Shown piece after piece: positions 34,697-42,547 of a stretch of 64,000 nt of DNA; position 1 is the first letter of the stretch; each line of letters begins with the position of its first letter. A program made the translations under genes and the position numbers. The stretch is from an uncultured Prevotellaceae bacterium (GTDB lineage Bacteria; Bacteroidota; Bacteroidia; Bacteroidales; Muribaculaceae), in assembly GCA_900320245.1 (NCBI GenBank), contig ONRP01000002.1, forward strand, positions 62,001 through 126,000. Direction: 5' to 3'. The notes beneath the pieces are model-generated. The model had not been told where the DNA came from, made no database searches, and worked only from the letters and a program-made list of their open reading frames with translations.

Positions 34697-36752
34697 GGGA
34701 TGTGGTAGGCTTGGGTTTGGCTGGACGCTTGGGCTTGGGTGCCTTCAAGCGCAGCACCTGGGCACTGCGTGCCGGCAGGTAGAGTTTGAGCCAGCCCAAG
34801 TGGGCATCGGCATACAAGCCGTCGTGCTCGGTCAGATGGCTGACACTGCTGTCGATGTTGCCATAACCGCCATAACGTGCATTGTCGCTGTCAAACAGGC
34901 CTTGGTACTCGCCCTCGGGGGCCAACATCGGGTAATCGACATGGGACTGCGTGGGGCTGAAGTTGAACACGAACACGAGGTCGCCGCGCATGTAGGCAAG
35001 CACCTGGTCGTCGTCCTTGTCCCAGAGTTTGCGCACCGGCAGACGCTGGAAATTCTTCACGCCGCCCACCAGATGTATCATGTCGTTATCCCAGTTGTTC
35101 AGGAACTGGTACTTCAGGTCCTCGCGGTCCACGAGGTCCCACTGGCGACGGGCATACTTGTAACTCCAGCCGTTGCCCTCGCGGGGGAAGTCAATCCACT
35201 CGGGATGTCCCCACTCGTTGCCCATAAAGTTGAGGTAGGCACCGTTGATAAGCGAGAGGGTGACCAGACGGATCATCTTGTGCAACGCCATGCCGCGGTC
35301 CACCGTGCCGTCGTGGTCATCGGTCATCATGTGCCAGTACATCTCTTTGTCGATGAGGCGGAAGATGATGGTCTTGTCGCCCACGAGTGCCTGGTCGTGG
35401 CTCTCGGCATAGGAGACGGTCTTCTCGTCGGCACGACGGTTGGTGAGTTCCCAGAATATTGATGTCGGTTTCCAGTCCTCGTCCTTGCGCTCCTTGATGG
35501 TCTTGATCCAGTAGTCGGGAATACCCATGGCCATGCGGTAGTCAAAGCCGATGCCGCCGTCCTTGAACTTGCGGGCCAGGCCCGGCATGCCGCTCATTTC
35601 CTCGGCGATGGTGATGGCGTGGGGGTTGACGGTGTGGATAAGTTCGTTGGCCAGTGTCAGGTAGGTGATGGCATTGGTGTCCTCGCCACCGTTGTAGTAG
35701 TCGTCATAACTGCCGAAGGCCTGTCCCAGTCCGTGGCTGTAGTACAGCATCGAGGTCACGCCGTCGAAACGGAAACCGTCAAACTTGTACTCCTCGAGCC
35801 AGAACTTGCAGTTCGAGAGCAGGAAGTTCAGCACGGCATTCTTGCCATAGTCAAAGCACAGCGAGTCCCATGCCGGGTGCTCGCGCTTGTCGTCGCCGTA
35901 GAAGTAGAGGTCGCCCGTACCGTCAAAGCAGCCCAGGCCCTCGACCTCGTTTTTCACCGCATGGGAGTGCACGATGTCCATGATGACGGCCACGCCTGCA
36001 GCATGAGCGTCGTCGATGAGGTGCTTGAGTTCCTCGGGGGTGCCGAAGCGCGACGATGCGGCATAGAAACTCGACACATGGTAGCCAAACGAGCCATAGT
36101 AGGGATGCTCCTGGATGGCCATGATCTGGATGGCGTTGTAACCGTCGGCGACGATGCGGGGCAGCACATTCAGGCGGAATTCCTCGTAGGTGCCCACGCC
36201 CTCGCGGTTCTGGGCCATGCCGATGTGGCACTCATAGATGAGCAGCGGTGCCGTGTTGGGCACAAAGTCCTTGACCTTGAACTCATAGCGATCCTCGGGG
36301 TCCCATACCTGGGCCGAGAAGATGTAGGTCTTCTCGTCCTGGACGACGCGGGTGGCATAGGCCGGGATGCGTTCGCCTTCACCGCCCTGCCAGTGCACGC
36401 GCAACTTGTACAGGTCGCCGTGGTGCATGGCGCGGGCCGGCAACTTGATTTCCCAGTTGCCGTCGTCGAGACGTTTCAAGCGATAGGGAGCGCACTCACG
36501 CCAATCGTTGAACTGGCCGACGAGATAAATCTCGGTAGCATTGGGAGCCCACTCGCGGAACACCCAGCCGCCCTTGATGCGGTGCAGGCCATAATAATTA
36601 TAGGCATTGGCAAACTCCACGAGGTTTCCCGTGCCGCCGGTGAGTTCGGCGATCTTGTTCACAGCGTCCTGATGACGCCCGTTGATGGCATCGCTGTAAG
36701 GCTCCAGCCAGGGGTCATCGTTGATAATCGCAAGATTCTTTTTCTTCCTCAT
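34674..36752 (-). CDS. glgB: 1,4-alpha-glucan branching enzyme (GH13, eukaryote-like type)
   Basis: A 692-residue branching enzyme: N-terminal CBM48 (about 60-160, WAPNATEIYLVGQFNDW), a GH13 barrel with DIVHSHA (259-265), nucleophile D330 in GFRFDGVTSM, acid/base in AEEMSG (about 384-385), and AESHDQ (about 460), and a C-terminal alpha-amylase beta domain. Sequence features such as YNYYGLH and WREWAPN match the GH13_8 type common in Bacteroidetes and eukaryotes. It introduces alpha-1,6 branches in glycogen in the cytoplasm. The C-terminus carries a basic, Pro/Lys-rich tail (KPKRPAKPKPTTSRNKKSAK). A TACCTTTG box (36790-36783, minus strand) lies about 30 bp before the start. Confidence 0.95.
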   Translation of the reverse strand: MRKKKNLAIINDDPWLEPYSDAINGRHQDAVNKIAELTGGTGNLVEFANAYNYYGLHRIKGGWVFREWAPNATEIYLVGQFNDWRECAPYRLKRLDDGNWEIKLPARAMHHGDLYKLRVHWQGGEGERIPAYATRVVQDEKTYIFSAQVWDPEDRYEFKVKDFVPNTAPLLIYECHIGMAQNREGVGTYEEFRLNVLPRIVADGYNAIQIMAIQEHPYYGSFGYHVSSFYAASSRFGTPEELKHLIDDAHAAGVAVIMDIVHSHAVKNEVEGLGCFDGTGDLYFYGDDKREHPAWDSLCFDYGKNAVLNFLLSNCKFWLEEYKFDGFRFDGVTSMLYYSHGLGQAFGSYDDYYNGGEDTNAITYLTLANELIHTVNPHAITIAEEMSGMPGLARKFKDGGIGFDYRMAMGIPDYWIKTIKERKDEDWKPTSIFWELTNRRADEKTVSYAESHDQALVGDKTIIFRLIDKEMYWHMMTDDHDGTVDRGMALHKMIRLVTLSLINGAYLNFMGNEWGHPEWIDFPREGNGWSYKYARRQWDLVDREDLKYQFLNNWDNDMIHLVGGVKNFQRLPVRKLWDKDDDQVLAYMRGDLVFVFNFSPTQSHVDYPMLAPEGEYQGLFDSDNARYGGYGNIDSSVSHLTEHDGLYADAHLGWLKLYLPARSAQVLRLKAPKPKRPAKPKPTTSRNKKSAK

Positions 36753-36894
36753 AATCGGTCAGTGCTTGGTTAATGATGAAGGCAAAGGTACATAATTACC
36801 GACAATATACACGACAATTTGGTCCAGTTTTTGCAATCAACGATGGAAAACGATTGCAGAACAAAACAAAAAAACACGAAAATATTTGTTTTAA

Positions 36895-36926
36895 TTGATT
36901 GAATAATGAAAAAAATATTATATTTG
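36895..36926 (+). promoter_or_regulatory. Promoter of the zinc metallopeptidase gene
   Basis: TTG (36895-36897), 21 bp, TATATTTG (36919-36926), about 46 bp before the ATG. Confidence 0.65.
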
Positions 36927-36972
36927 CACTCTTTAGCAAGAATCTATTAACAACTAAAATACATTAATCATT

Positions 36973-37848
36973 ATGAGACTTGACGGAAGACGCGAAAGCG
37001 AGAATGTTGAAGATCGCCGCGGTATGGGCACCGGTACCAAATTGGGCCTGGGCGGCATCGGCGGACTGATTATCGCCGGACTGATCACCCTGCTGATGGG
37101 TGGAAACATCGGAGACGTGTTACAACAGGCTGGCGGCATGGCCATCCAAAACGATGGCGGAAACCAAACCGAGTTCACCCAAGAGGAAGAGGAACTCGCC
37201 AAGTTCTCCAGACAGGTATTTGCCAGCACCGAGGACATCTGGGCACAGATTTTCAAGGAGTATGGCATCGGTCAGTATCCCGCCCCCACACTAGTATTGT
37301 ACACGGGTGCAACCCAGACCGCTTGCGGACAGGGTCAGGCTGCCATGGGTCCCTTCTACTGCTCGGGTGACCAGAAGGTTTATCTGGATTTGGCTTTCTT
37401 CCAGACGATGGATAGCCAACTCGGCGTGAAAGGTGACAATTCCAGCCTCGCCAAGGCCTATGTTATCGCCCATGAGGTGGGACACCACATCGAGTACCTG
37501 ATGGGTACCCTCGACCAAGCCCACCGCAAGATGCAGGCCACCAACCAGACCACCGCCAACAAGTACAGCGTGCGCCTGGAACTCATGGCCGACTTCTATG
37601 CCGGCGTATGGGCCCACTACGAGAGCAAGTACTTCAACTCCATCAGCGACAAGGACTTGATGGAGGCCATCGACTGCGCACAGAAGATTGGCGACGATTA
37701 CCTGCAGAAGCGCTCACAGGGTTACGCTTCGCCCGAGAGTTTCACCCACGGAACCAGCGAACAGCGCATGAAGTGGTTCAAGAAAGGTTACCAAACCGGT
37801 GACGTGCGTCAAGCCACGACCTTCCAGGAGAGCGACGCCACCCTGTAA
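36973..37848 (+). CDS. YpfJ-type neutral zinc metallopeptidase
   Basis: A 291-residue membrane-anchored metallopeptidase. A cytoplasmic N-terminus (MRLDGRRESENVEDRRG) is followed by one membrane helix rich in Gly and Leu (about 25-45) and a periplasmic catalytic domain with HEVGHH (zinc ligands; Glu as base) and LELMADFYAGVWAH providing the third ligand. This is the YpfJ/DUF2201-like 'neutral zinc metallopeptidase' family of unknown substrate. Length is normal. It has its own promoter and a strong terminator, so it is monocistronic. Confidence 0.92.
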   Translation: MRLDGRRESENVEDRRGMGTGTKLGLGGIGGLIIAGLITLLMGGNIGDVLQQAGGMAIQNDGGNQTEFTQEEEELAKFSRQVFASTEDIWAQIFKEYGIGQYPAPTLVLYTGATQTACGQGQAAMGPFYCSGDQKVYLDLAFFQTMDSQLGVKGDNSSLAKAYVIAHEVGHHIEYLMGTLDQAHRKMQATNQTTANKYSVRLELMADFYAGVWAHYESKYFNSISDKDLMEAIDCAQKIGDDYLQKRSQGYASPESFTHGTSEQRMKWFKKGYQTGDVRQATTFQESDATL

Positions 37849-37873
37849 ACAATCGCGACACAACCAACAACGA

Positions 37874-37909
37874 CGATGCCCGCCCCACTGAAGGGGCGGG
37901 CATCGCTGT
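37874..37909 (+). terminator. Terminator of the zinc metallopeptidase gene
   Basis: CGATGCCCGCCCC-actgaa-GGGGCGGGCATCG, a 13-bp perfect stem, followed by CTGTTTTA. Confidence 0.92.
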
Positions 37910-37922
37910 TTTACTAGGGGGT

Positions 37923-37975
37923 TCTAGATGCTCTAGATTGTCTAGATAATCTAGAGTTTTAGGTTATCTAGATAC
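37923..37975. repeat. TCTAGATNN 9-bp array
   Basis: TCTAGATGC, TCTAGATTG, TCTAGATAA, TCTAGAGTT, one decayed unit and TCTAGATAC follow with a 9-bp period. The last unit runs over the stop codon of the YfiH-type gene on the minus strand (37968-37970). CTAG is normally rare in bacterial DNA. Confidence 0.75.
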
Positions 37976-38762
37976 TGCGTTTAATGATGCCGGTGAAGGT
38001 GCGGCCGCTGGCCGTGCCCAAGCGGCGGGCCGAGAAGAAGCGGTCATGCTCGCAGCGGGAACAGTGCTGCGACATGATGATGGCCGCAGCGGGAACTCCA
38101 GCGGCGAGAAGGACATCACGATTGGCGGCGCGCAAGTCGATGTGGGCCTTGCCCGTAGCGGCATTGCGCTGGACAATGGTATCAAGGTCGAAACGCGCCT
38201 TCTTGAATGCCTCGACCACCTCGTCACCGACCTCAAAGCACTCCTGGCAAATGCTGGGGCCCATAGCGGCTTGGATGCGGTCGGCACGCGCGCCCATGCG
38301 GCACATCTGCTCGACGGCCGCCCGTGCGATGCGTCCCACGGTGCCCCGCCATCCGGCATGCACGGCAGCGATGACACCTGCCACGTCGTCGACGAGGACG
38401 ATGGGCACACAGTCGGCCGTGTTGACACCGATAACCACCCCGTCGAGTGTCGTTACCAACGCATCCACGCCCTCGAGGACAGCCTCCTGCCGGTCGATGT
38501 CAAGGGAGCGGAAACGCTCATCAATGACCGCCACACGGCACGAATGGGTCTGGCGCGGCATGACCAGGTCGTCGAGGTCCACACCCAGTTGCATGGCCAA
38601 CGTGATGCGCGAATTCAACACGCACAGGGCGTCGTCGCCGACATAGTCACACAGGTTCACGTTCGAATAGGCATTGCGCCCGTCCACCTCGCCGCGAGTG
38701 GTCGAGAAGGCCTCGACACCGTCCACGGGGCGCATAAAATCCAATTTCTCCAGTTGCATCAT
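37968..38762 (-). CDS. YfiH/LACC1-type purine nucleoside phosphorylase
   Basis: A 264-residue protein of the polyphenol-oxidase (Cu/Zn) YfiH family: PRQTHSCRVAVID, GVNTADCVPIVLVDDVAGVIAAVHAGWRGTVGRI (the key metal ligands His and Cys), and GPSICQECFEVGDEV. Characterised members are purine nucleoside phosphorylases/adenosine deaminases in the cytoplasm; some bacterial ones affect peptidoglycan precursors. The start MMQLEKL is chosen because TACCTTTG (38775-38768, minus strand) ends only 5 bp before it. It diverges from recF with only about 70 bp between the starts. Confidence 0.9.
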   Translation of the reverse strand: MMQLEKLDFMRPVDGVEAFSTTRGEVDGRNAYSNVNLCDYVGDDALCVLNSRITLAMQLGVDLDDLVMPRQTHSCRVAVIDERFRSLDIDRQEAVLEGVDALVTTLDGVVIGVNTADCVPIVLVDDVAGVIAAVHAGWRGTVGRIARAAVEQMCRMGARADRIQAAMGPSICQECFEVGDEVVEAFKKARFDLDTIVQRNAATGKAHIDLRAANRDVLLAAGVPAAAIIMSQHCSRCEHDRFFSARRLGTASGRTFTGIIKRSI

Positions 38763-38767
38763 GTTGA

Positions 38768-38826
38768 CAAAGGTAGCATTTTCTACTTGTTTCGACCCCA
38801 AAAATGGGAAAAAAACAGTACTTTTG
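38768..38826. promoter_or_regulatory. Divergent -7 boxes of the yfiH-like gene and recF, both leaderless-type
   Basis: TACCTTTG on the minus strand (38775-38768) ends 5 bp before the yfiH-like ATG. TACTTTTG on the plus strand (38819-38826) ends 4 bp before the recF ATG. The -33 elements are weak. Transcription from either box would begin at or next to the start codon. Confidence 0.6.
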
Positions 38827-38830
38827 CACT

Positions 38831-39943
38831 ATGACACTCAATACTGCGACCATCGTCAACTACAAGAACATCGCTGAGGCACGGCTGGAGTTCTCGCCCA
38901 AACTGAATTGTCTGATCGGCAATAACGGCCAGGGCAAGACCAACGTGCTCGACGCGATCTACTACCTGAGCATGTGCAGGCCGTTTGTCACAGCAAGCGA
39001 CAACAGCGCGGTCATTCGCCATGGCGAGCCCTATATGATGCTGCAGGGCAACTATACCCGCCAAGAGACCCCGCTCGAAATCAGCGTCGCCCTGCAGCGC
39101 GGCAAGCGCAAGGTCGTGCGCCGCGACGGCAAGGAGTACCAGCGCCTGAGCCAGCACATCGGCCTGCTGCCGGTGGTGATGGTGTCGCCCATGGACTGGG
39201 ACCTGGTGCGCGGCACCGGCGAACAGCGCCGCCGTTTCATGGACCTGATCATCTCCCAGAACGATGCTGAGTATCTCGATGCCCTCATCCGCTACAACAA
39301 GGCGGTTGAACAGCGCAACGCCATGATCAAGAAGGAGATGCGCGACCCGTTGCTGTATGAGACCGTCGAGGCCGAGATGTCACGGCACGCCACGTTGCTT
39401 CACCGGCGCCGCCAGCAGTGGGTGGAGCAGTTCCTGCCCATCTTCATGCACTACTACAGCGCTGTCGCCGGCGATGGCGAGACTGTCGACCTGCAGTACA
39501 AGAGCCACCTGAACGAGGGCAACATGGCCGAGCACCTGGCAGCAACCCGCGAGCGTGACCTGGTTATCGGCTACACCACACGCGGCATCCACCGCGACGA
39601 CCTGGAACTGATGCTCGACGGGTACAATATGCGCCACACGGGCAGCCAGGGGCAATGCAAGACCTACACCATCGCGCTGAGGTTCGCCCAGTTCGACTTC
39701 CTCAAAGCCAACAATCCGGCAGTGCCCATCCTACTGCTCGACGATATCTTCGACAAACTGGATGCCAGCCGCGTGGAGCGCATCGTCGACGTGGTGTCGA
39801 GCGACCGCTTCGGCCAGATTTTCATCACCGACACCAACCGTACCCACCTCGACGAGATTGTAGCCCGCCATGGCGGCGGCCACTGCCTCATGCACGTCGA
39901 GAACGGTGACATATCAGTCATGAAAGGAGGTGAACCGGCATGA
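38831..39943 (+). CDS. recF: DNA replication and repair protein RecF
   Basis: A 370-residue SMC-like ATPase: N-terminal Walker A LIGNNGQGKTN, arm helices, ABC-type signature GSQGQCKTYTIALRFAQ, Walker B ILLLDDIFDKLD, and a following D-loop/H-loop region (IFITDTNRTHLDE). It loads RecR and RecO at gaps. The start at 38831 gives the normal N-terminus MTLNTATIVNYKN and is preceded by TACTTTTG 4 bp upstream. Its last four bases overlap the dciA start (ATGA). Confidence 0.95.
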   Translation: MTLNTATIVNYKNIAEARLEFSPKLNCLIGNNGQGKTNVLDAIYYLSMCRPFVTASDNSAVIRHGEPYMMLQGNYTRQETPLEISVALQRGKRKVVRRDGKEYQRLSQHIGLLPVVMVSPMDWDLVRGTGEQRRRFMDLIISQNDAEYLDALIRYNKAVEQRNAMIKKEMRDPLLYETVEAEMSRHATLLHRRRQQWVEQFLPIFMHYYSAVAGDGETVDLQYKSHLNEGNMAEHLAATRERDLVIGYTTRGIHRDDLELMLDGYNMRHTGSQGQCKTYTIALRFAQFDFLKANNPAVPILLLDDIFDKLDASRVERIVDVVSSDRFGQIFITDTNRTHLDEIVARHGGGHCLMHVENGDISVMKGGEPA

Positions 39944-40230
39944 AGCGCACCGAGGCGAAAAATATCGGGGAAATCATCAATGACCTGCTCAAGAAGGAAA
40001 ACCTGGATGTGGCGCTCGACGAGCACCGCGCCAGCGCCCTGTGGCCGCAAATCGTGGGCGACGGCATCAACCGCTACACCATCAGGCGCTACGTCAAGGA
40101 CGGCGTGATGACCGTGTACATGTCGTCGGCAGCACTGGCCAACGAACTGATGCTGAACCGTGCCACCCTGATCCAGCGCATCAACGAGGCCCTGGGCCGC
40201 GAAATCATCCACGAAATCATCTTCAAGTAA
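39940..40230 (+). CDS. DciA-like DUF721 protein
   Basis: A 96-residue protein of the DUF721 family: LKKENLDVALDEHRASALWPQIVGDGINRYTIRRYV and MTVYMSSAALANELMLNRATLIQRIN. In most bacteria without DnaC, DciA helps load the replicative helicase DnaB; the Bacteroidetes form is short and lacks the long extension. It overlaps recF by 4 bp, the common recF-DUF721 arrangement. The reach to DciA function is by family and context. Confidence 0.9.
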   Translation: MKRTEAKNIGEIINDLLKKENLDVALDEHRASALWPQIVGDGINRYTIRRYVKDGVMTVYMSSAALANELMLNRATLIQRINEALGREIIHEIIFK

Positions 40231-40254
40231 TCCAGAGCATCTAGTTATGCAGAT

Positions 40255-40289
40255 GCCAACTATTAACTATTATCTGTTAACTGTTAACT
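40255..40289. repeat. Heptamer array 3 (5 units)
   Basis: Five exact 7-bp units, minus-strand AGTTAAC, AGTTAAT, AGATAAT, AGTTGGC, lie directly before the thioesterase start at 40294. Same unit as arrays 1, 2 and 4. Confidence 0.75.
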
Positions 40290-40293
40290 AAAT

Positions 40294-40734
40294 ATGAACC
40301 ACGCTATCGAAGCCCAGTATCCCTTCAAGTGCAGCATGCCCATGCAGTTGCGCTTCAACGATGTGGATGCCCTGGGCCATGTCAACAACTCAGTATATTT
40401 CCAGTTCTTCGACCTGGGCAAGACAAAGTATTTCAAAGGACTGAACGTGCAGAGCGACATCGACTGGCGGCGACCTACGGTCATCATCGCCAACGTGAAC
40501 TGCAGTTTCCTCTCGCCCACCCTTTTCAACGAGTCCGTCGAGGTGCTCACCCAGTGCGCCCGTCTGGGCAACAAGAGCCTGACGCTGCTGCAGCACCTGG
40601 TCAACAGCGAGACGCGTGAGGTCAAGGCCACCTGTGCCACCGTCATGGTCAACATGGACCCCGAGACCAACCAGCCCTCACCGCTACCCAAAGTGTGGCG
40701 CGACGCCATCGTCGCCTTTGAAGGCCACGAGTAA
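40294..40734 (+). CDS. Acyl-CoA thioesterase, YbgC/FadM type
   Basis: A 146-residue hotdog-fold thioesterase (4HBT): MQLRFNDVDALGHVNNSVYFQFFDLGKTKYF carries the catalytic Asp of the D-x-D/N-x-x-G-H-V-N-N motif; then TVIIANVNCSFLSPTLFNESVEVLTQC. It hydrolyses short acyl-CoA thioesters in the cytoplasm. Length is typical. It is convergent with the DUF3667 gene on the other strand. Confidence 0.9.
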   Translation: MNHAIEAQYPFKCSMPMQLRFNDVDALGHVNNSVYFQFFDLGKTKYFKGLNVQSDIDWRRPTVIIANVNCSFLSPTLFNESVEVLTQCARLGNKSLTLLQHLVNSETREVKATCATVMVNMDPETNQPSPLPKVWRDAIVAFEGHE

Positions 40735-40764
40735 CCCGGCACTATTCAGATAAATGATGAATGA

Positions 40765-41754
40765 TTACTGCTGCCGCCGGGCTTTGCGCGTGGCGATGCG
40801 GTTGATGAGGTAGCCCATGACCATAATCACGATTCCTGAGATGCCAAAGAAACCGATATAGAGATTTCTTACATTGATTGTACGTCCTGGAGCCACAGGC
40901 AAATCGGTGGGAATACCCATATCGAAAACCGTGAACGCCAGTACTAACGCAAAACAATAAATAAAGCCGAAAACAAATGCCTGGCGCCACAAGGTGCCCC
41001 AAAGGCTATAGCCAAACAACTGCTTGTAACTAATGATGTAATAAGCCATCACGACGAGTGTAGAGACCGAGACGATGGTCATCTGCTTGAAAAAGAACCA
41101 GAACGGCAGCGACAACAGGCAGAGGACCACTTGAAGGTCAGCGAAAAACACCTGGATAAAGAATCCCTCAGGCAGCGAGTGGCGCGTGTTGCGCGGTGAG
41201 TAGCGGAACATCACCCAAGTGGGAAAGATGGCAATGAAGGACAATATCAGCATCACCCAACTGAAATGGGTCTCATACCAGTCATAGAACGGCTTGACCA
41301 TATTAGCAGCCAGTTGTTGCTCACCCTCAGTAAAGCCAAATTCACTGAAATCCACACCAAATCCCAGAGCCTTGAAATCAGGGAACAACCAATGGAAAAT
41401 GAGCGCATAGGCCAGCGCGAGAATGAACAACATCTTCACAGGGGGGAAACTCACCTGCCGCTTGCCATTGATGTAGTCACTGATGAAGTAGCCTGGGCGC
41501 AACAGCAACTGCCACACGCTGAACAGGAAGGAACGGGTGCCCAGGCCCCAAATGTCCATCACGCTCTGGCGCACACTGCGCCACCCGATGTGCCCCACAC
41601 CGGCCCGCTGCGAACAGCAAGGGCAATAGTTGCCCGTGAAGGTGAACCCGCAGTTGCTGCAGCGGTGCTCCTCCTCACTGTTGACGTATCGCATCGGCTC
41701 ACGTTGCCAATTCCTGAAACGCTCATAGAGTTCTCTAAAAGATGGCCTACTCAT
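40765..41754 (-). CDS. DUF3667 membrane protein
   Basis: A 329-residue polytopic membrane protein: an N-terminal zinc-ribbon-like cluster (RCSNCGFTFTGNYCPCCSQRA, about 31-51), a linker with VSFPPVKM, and five to six hydrophobic segments (about 103-120, 165-187, 206-225, 230-250, 262-282, 300-320). DUF3667 proteins are widespread in Bacteroidetes, of unknown function. TACTTTTG on the minus strand (41809-41802) is a likely -7 box. The gene diverges from the KpsF-type gene. Confidence 0.87.
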   Translation of the reverse strand: MSRPSFRELYERFRNWQREPMRYVNSEEEHRCSNCGFTFTGNYCPCCSQRAGVGHIGWRSVRQSVMDIWGLGTRSFLFSVWQLLLRPGYFISDYINGKRQVSFPPVKMLFILALAYALIFHWLFPDFKALGFGVDFSEFGFTEGEQQLAANMVKPFYDWYETHFSWVMLILSFIAIFPTWVMFRYSPRNTRHSLPEGFFIQVFFADLQVVLCLLSLPFWFFFKQMTIVSVSTLVVMAYYIISYKQLFGYSLWGTLWRQAFVFGFIYCFALVLAFTVFDMGIPTDLPVAPGRTINVRNLYIGFFGISGIVIMVMGYLINRIATRKARRQQ

Positions 41755-41871
41755 CTCTGACTAATTATCTAAATCACACAGCAGTTAATCATTTCTACTT
41801 GCAAAAGTACAGAAAAAACTACCATTATACATTTTTCATCGCTCAAAAACTGAAAACTGACGAGTATTTCG

Positions 41872-41879
41872 TACCTTTG
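41872..41879 (+). promoter_or_regulatory. -7 promoter box of the KpsF-type gene
   Basis: TACCTTTG, 31 bp before the ATG at 41911. The divergent box TACTTTTG of the DUF3667 gene lies at 41809-41802 on the other strand. Confidence 0.6.
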
Positions 41880-41910
41880 CAGGTCGAAAACAATCTTATG
41901 TCGTTTTTTT

Positions 41911-42519
41911 ATGGACGTAAAACAAACAATGCGGAAAATTCTGGAGACCGAGAGCAAGGCCGTCCTTAACATACCCATCACCGACGCCTATGAAGAGGCC
42001 GTGAACCTCATCGTCGAGCAGGTGAAGCACAAGGGAGGAAAACTTGTTACCTCGGGCATGGGAAAGTGTGGCCAGATTGCCGACAACATCGCCACCACTT
42101 TCTCCTCGACCGGCATCCCCGCCATCTTCCTCCACCCCAGCGAAGCCCAGCATGGCGACCTGGGCGTGGTTCAGCCCCACGACGTGATGTTGCTGCTGTC
42201 CAACTCGGGCCGCACCAACGAAATCTGCGCCCTCGTGTCGCTGGCCCACAACCTGTATCCGCAGTTGAAGATTGTAGTCATCACCGGCAACAAGGACAGC
42301 GAGTTGGCTCATCTGGCCGACATCTGTCTGTGGACCGGCTCTCCCCAGGAGGTGTGCCCCCTGGGACTGACACCCACCACCTCGACCACGGTGATGACAG
42401 TCATCGGCGATGTGCTGGTGGTGAACACTATGCGCGCCACCGGTTTCACTAAGGAAGAATATGCCCTGCGCCATCACGGCGGCTACCTGGGTAGCATTGT
42501 CAAGGGCAACAAATATTAA
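41911..42519 (+). CDS. Arabinose-5-phosphate isomerase, SIS domain only
   Basis: A 202-residue sugar isomerase of the KpsF/GutQ family: GKLVTSGMGKCGQIADNIATTFSSTGIPAIFLHPSEAQHGDLG with sugar-phosphate-binding Ser/Thr residues, then LLLSNSGRTNEI and GLTPTTSTTVMTVIGDVL. It converts ribulose-5-phosphate to arabinose-5-phosphate, the first step of Kdo synthesis for lipopolysaccharide. The C-terminal CBS pair of E. coli KdsD is absent; short forms like this are known in Bacteroides. It is followed after 28 bp by the TPR-GDPD gene. Confidence 0.9.
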   Translation: MDVKQTMRKILETESKAVLNIPITDAYEEAVNLIVEQVKHKGGKLVTSGMGKCGQIADNIATTFSSTGIPAIFLHPSEAQHGDLGVVQPHDVMLLLSNSGRTNEICALVSLAHNLYPQLKIVVITGNKDSELAHLADICLWTGSPQEVCPLGLTPTTSTTVMTVIGDVLVVNTMRATGFTKEEYALRHHGGYLGSIVKGNKY

Positions 42520-42547
42520 CCCCACCAGCAAACCCACCTATAGATCA

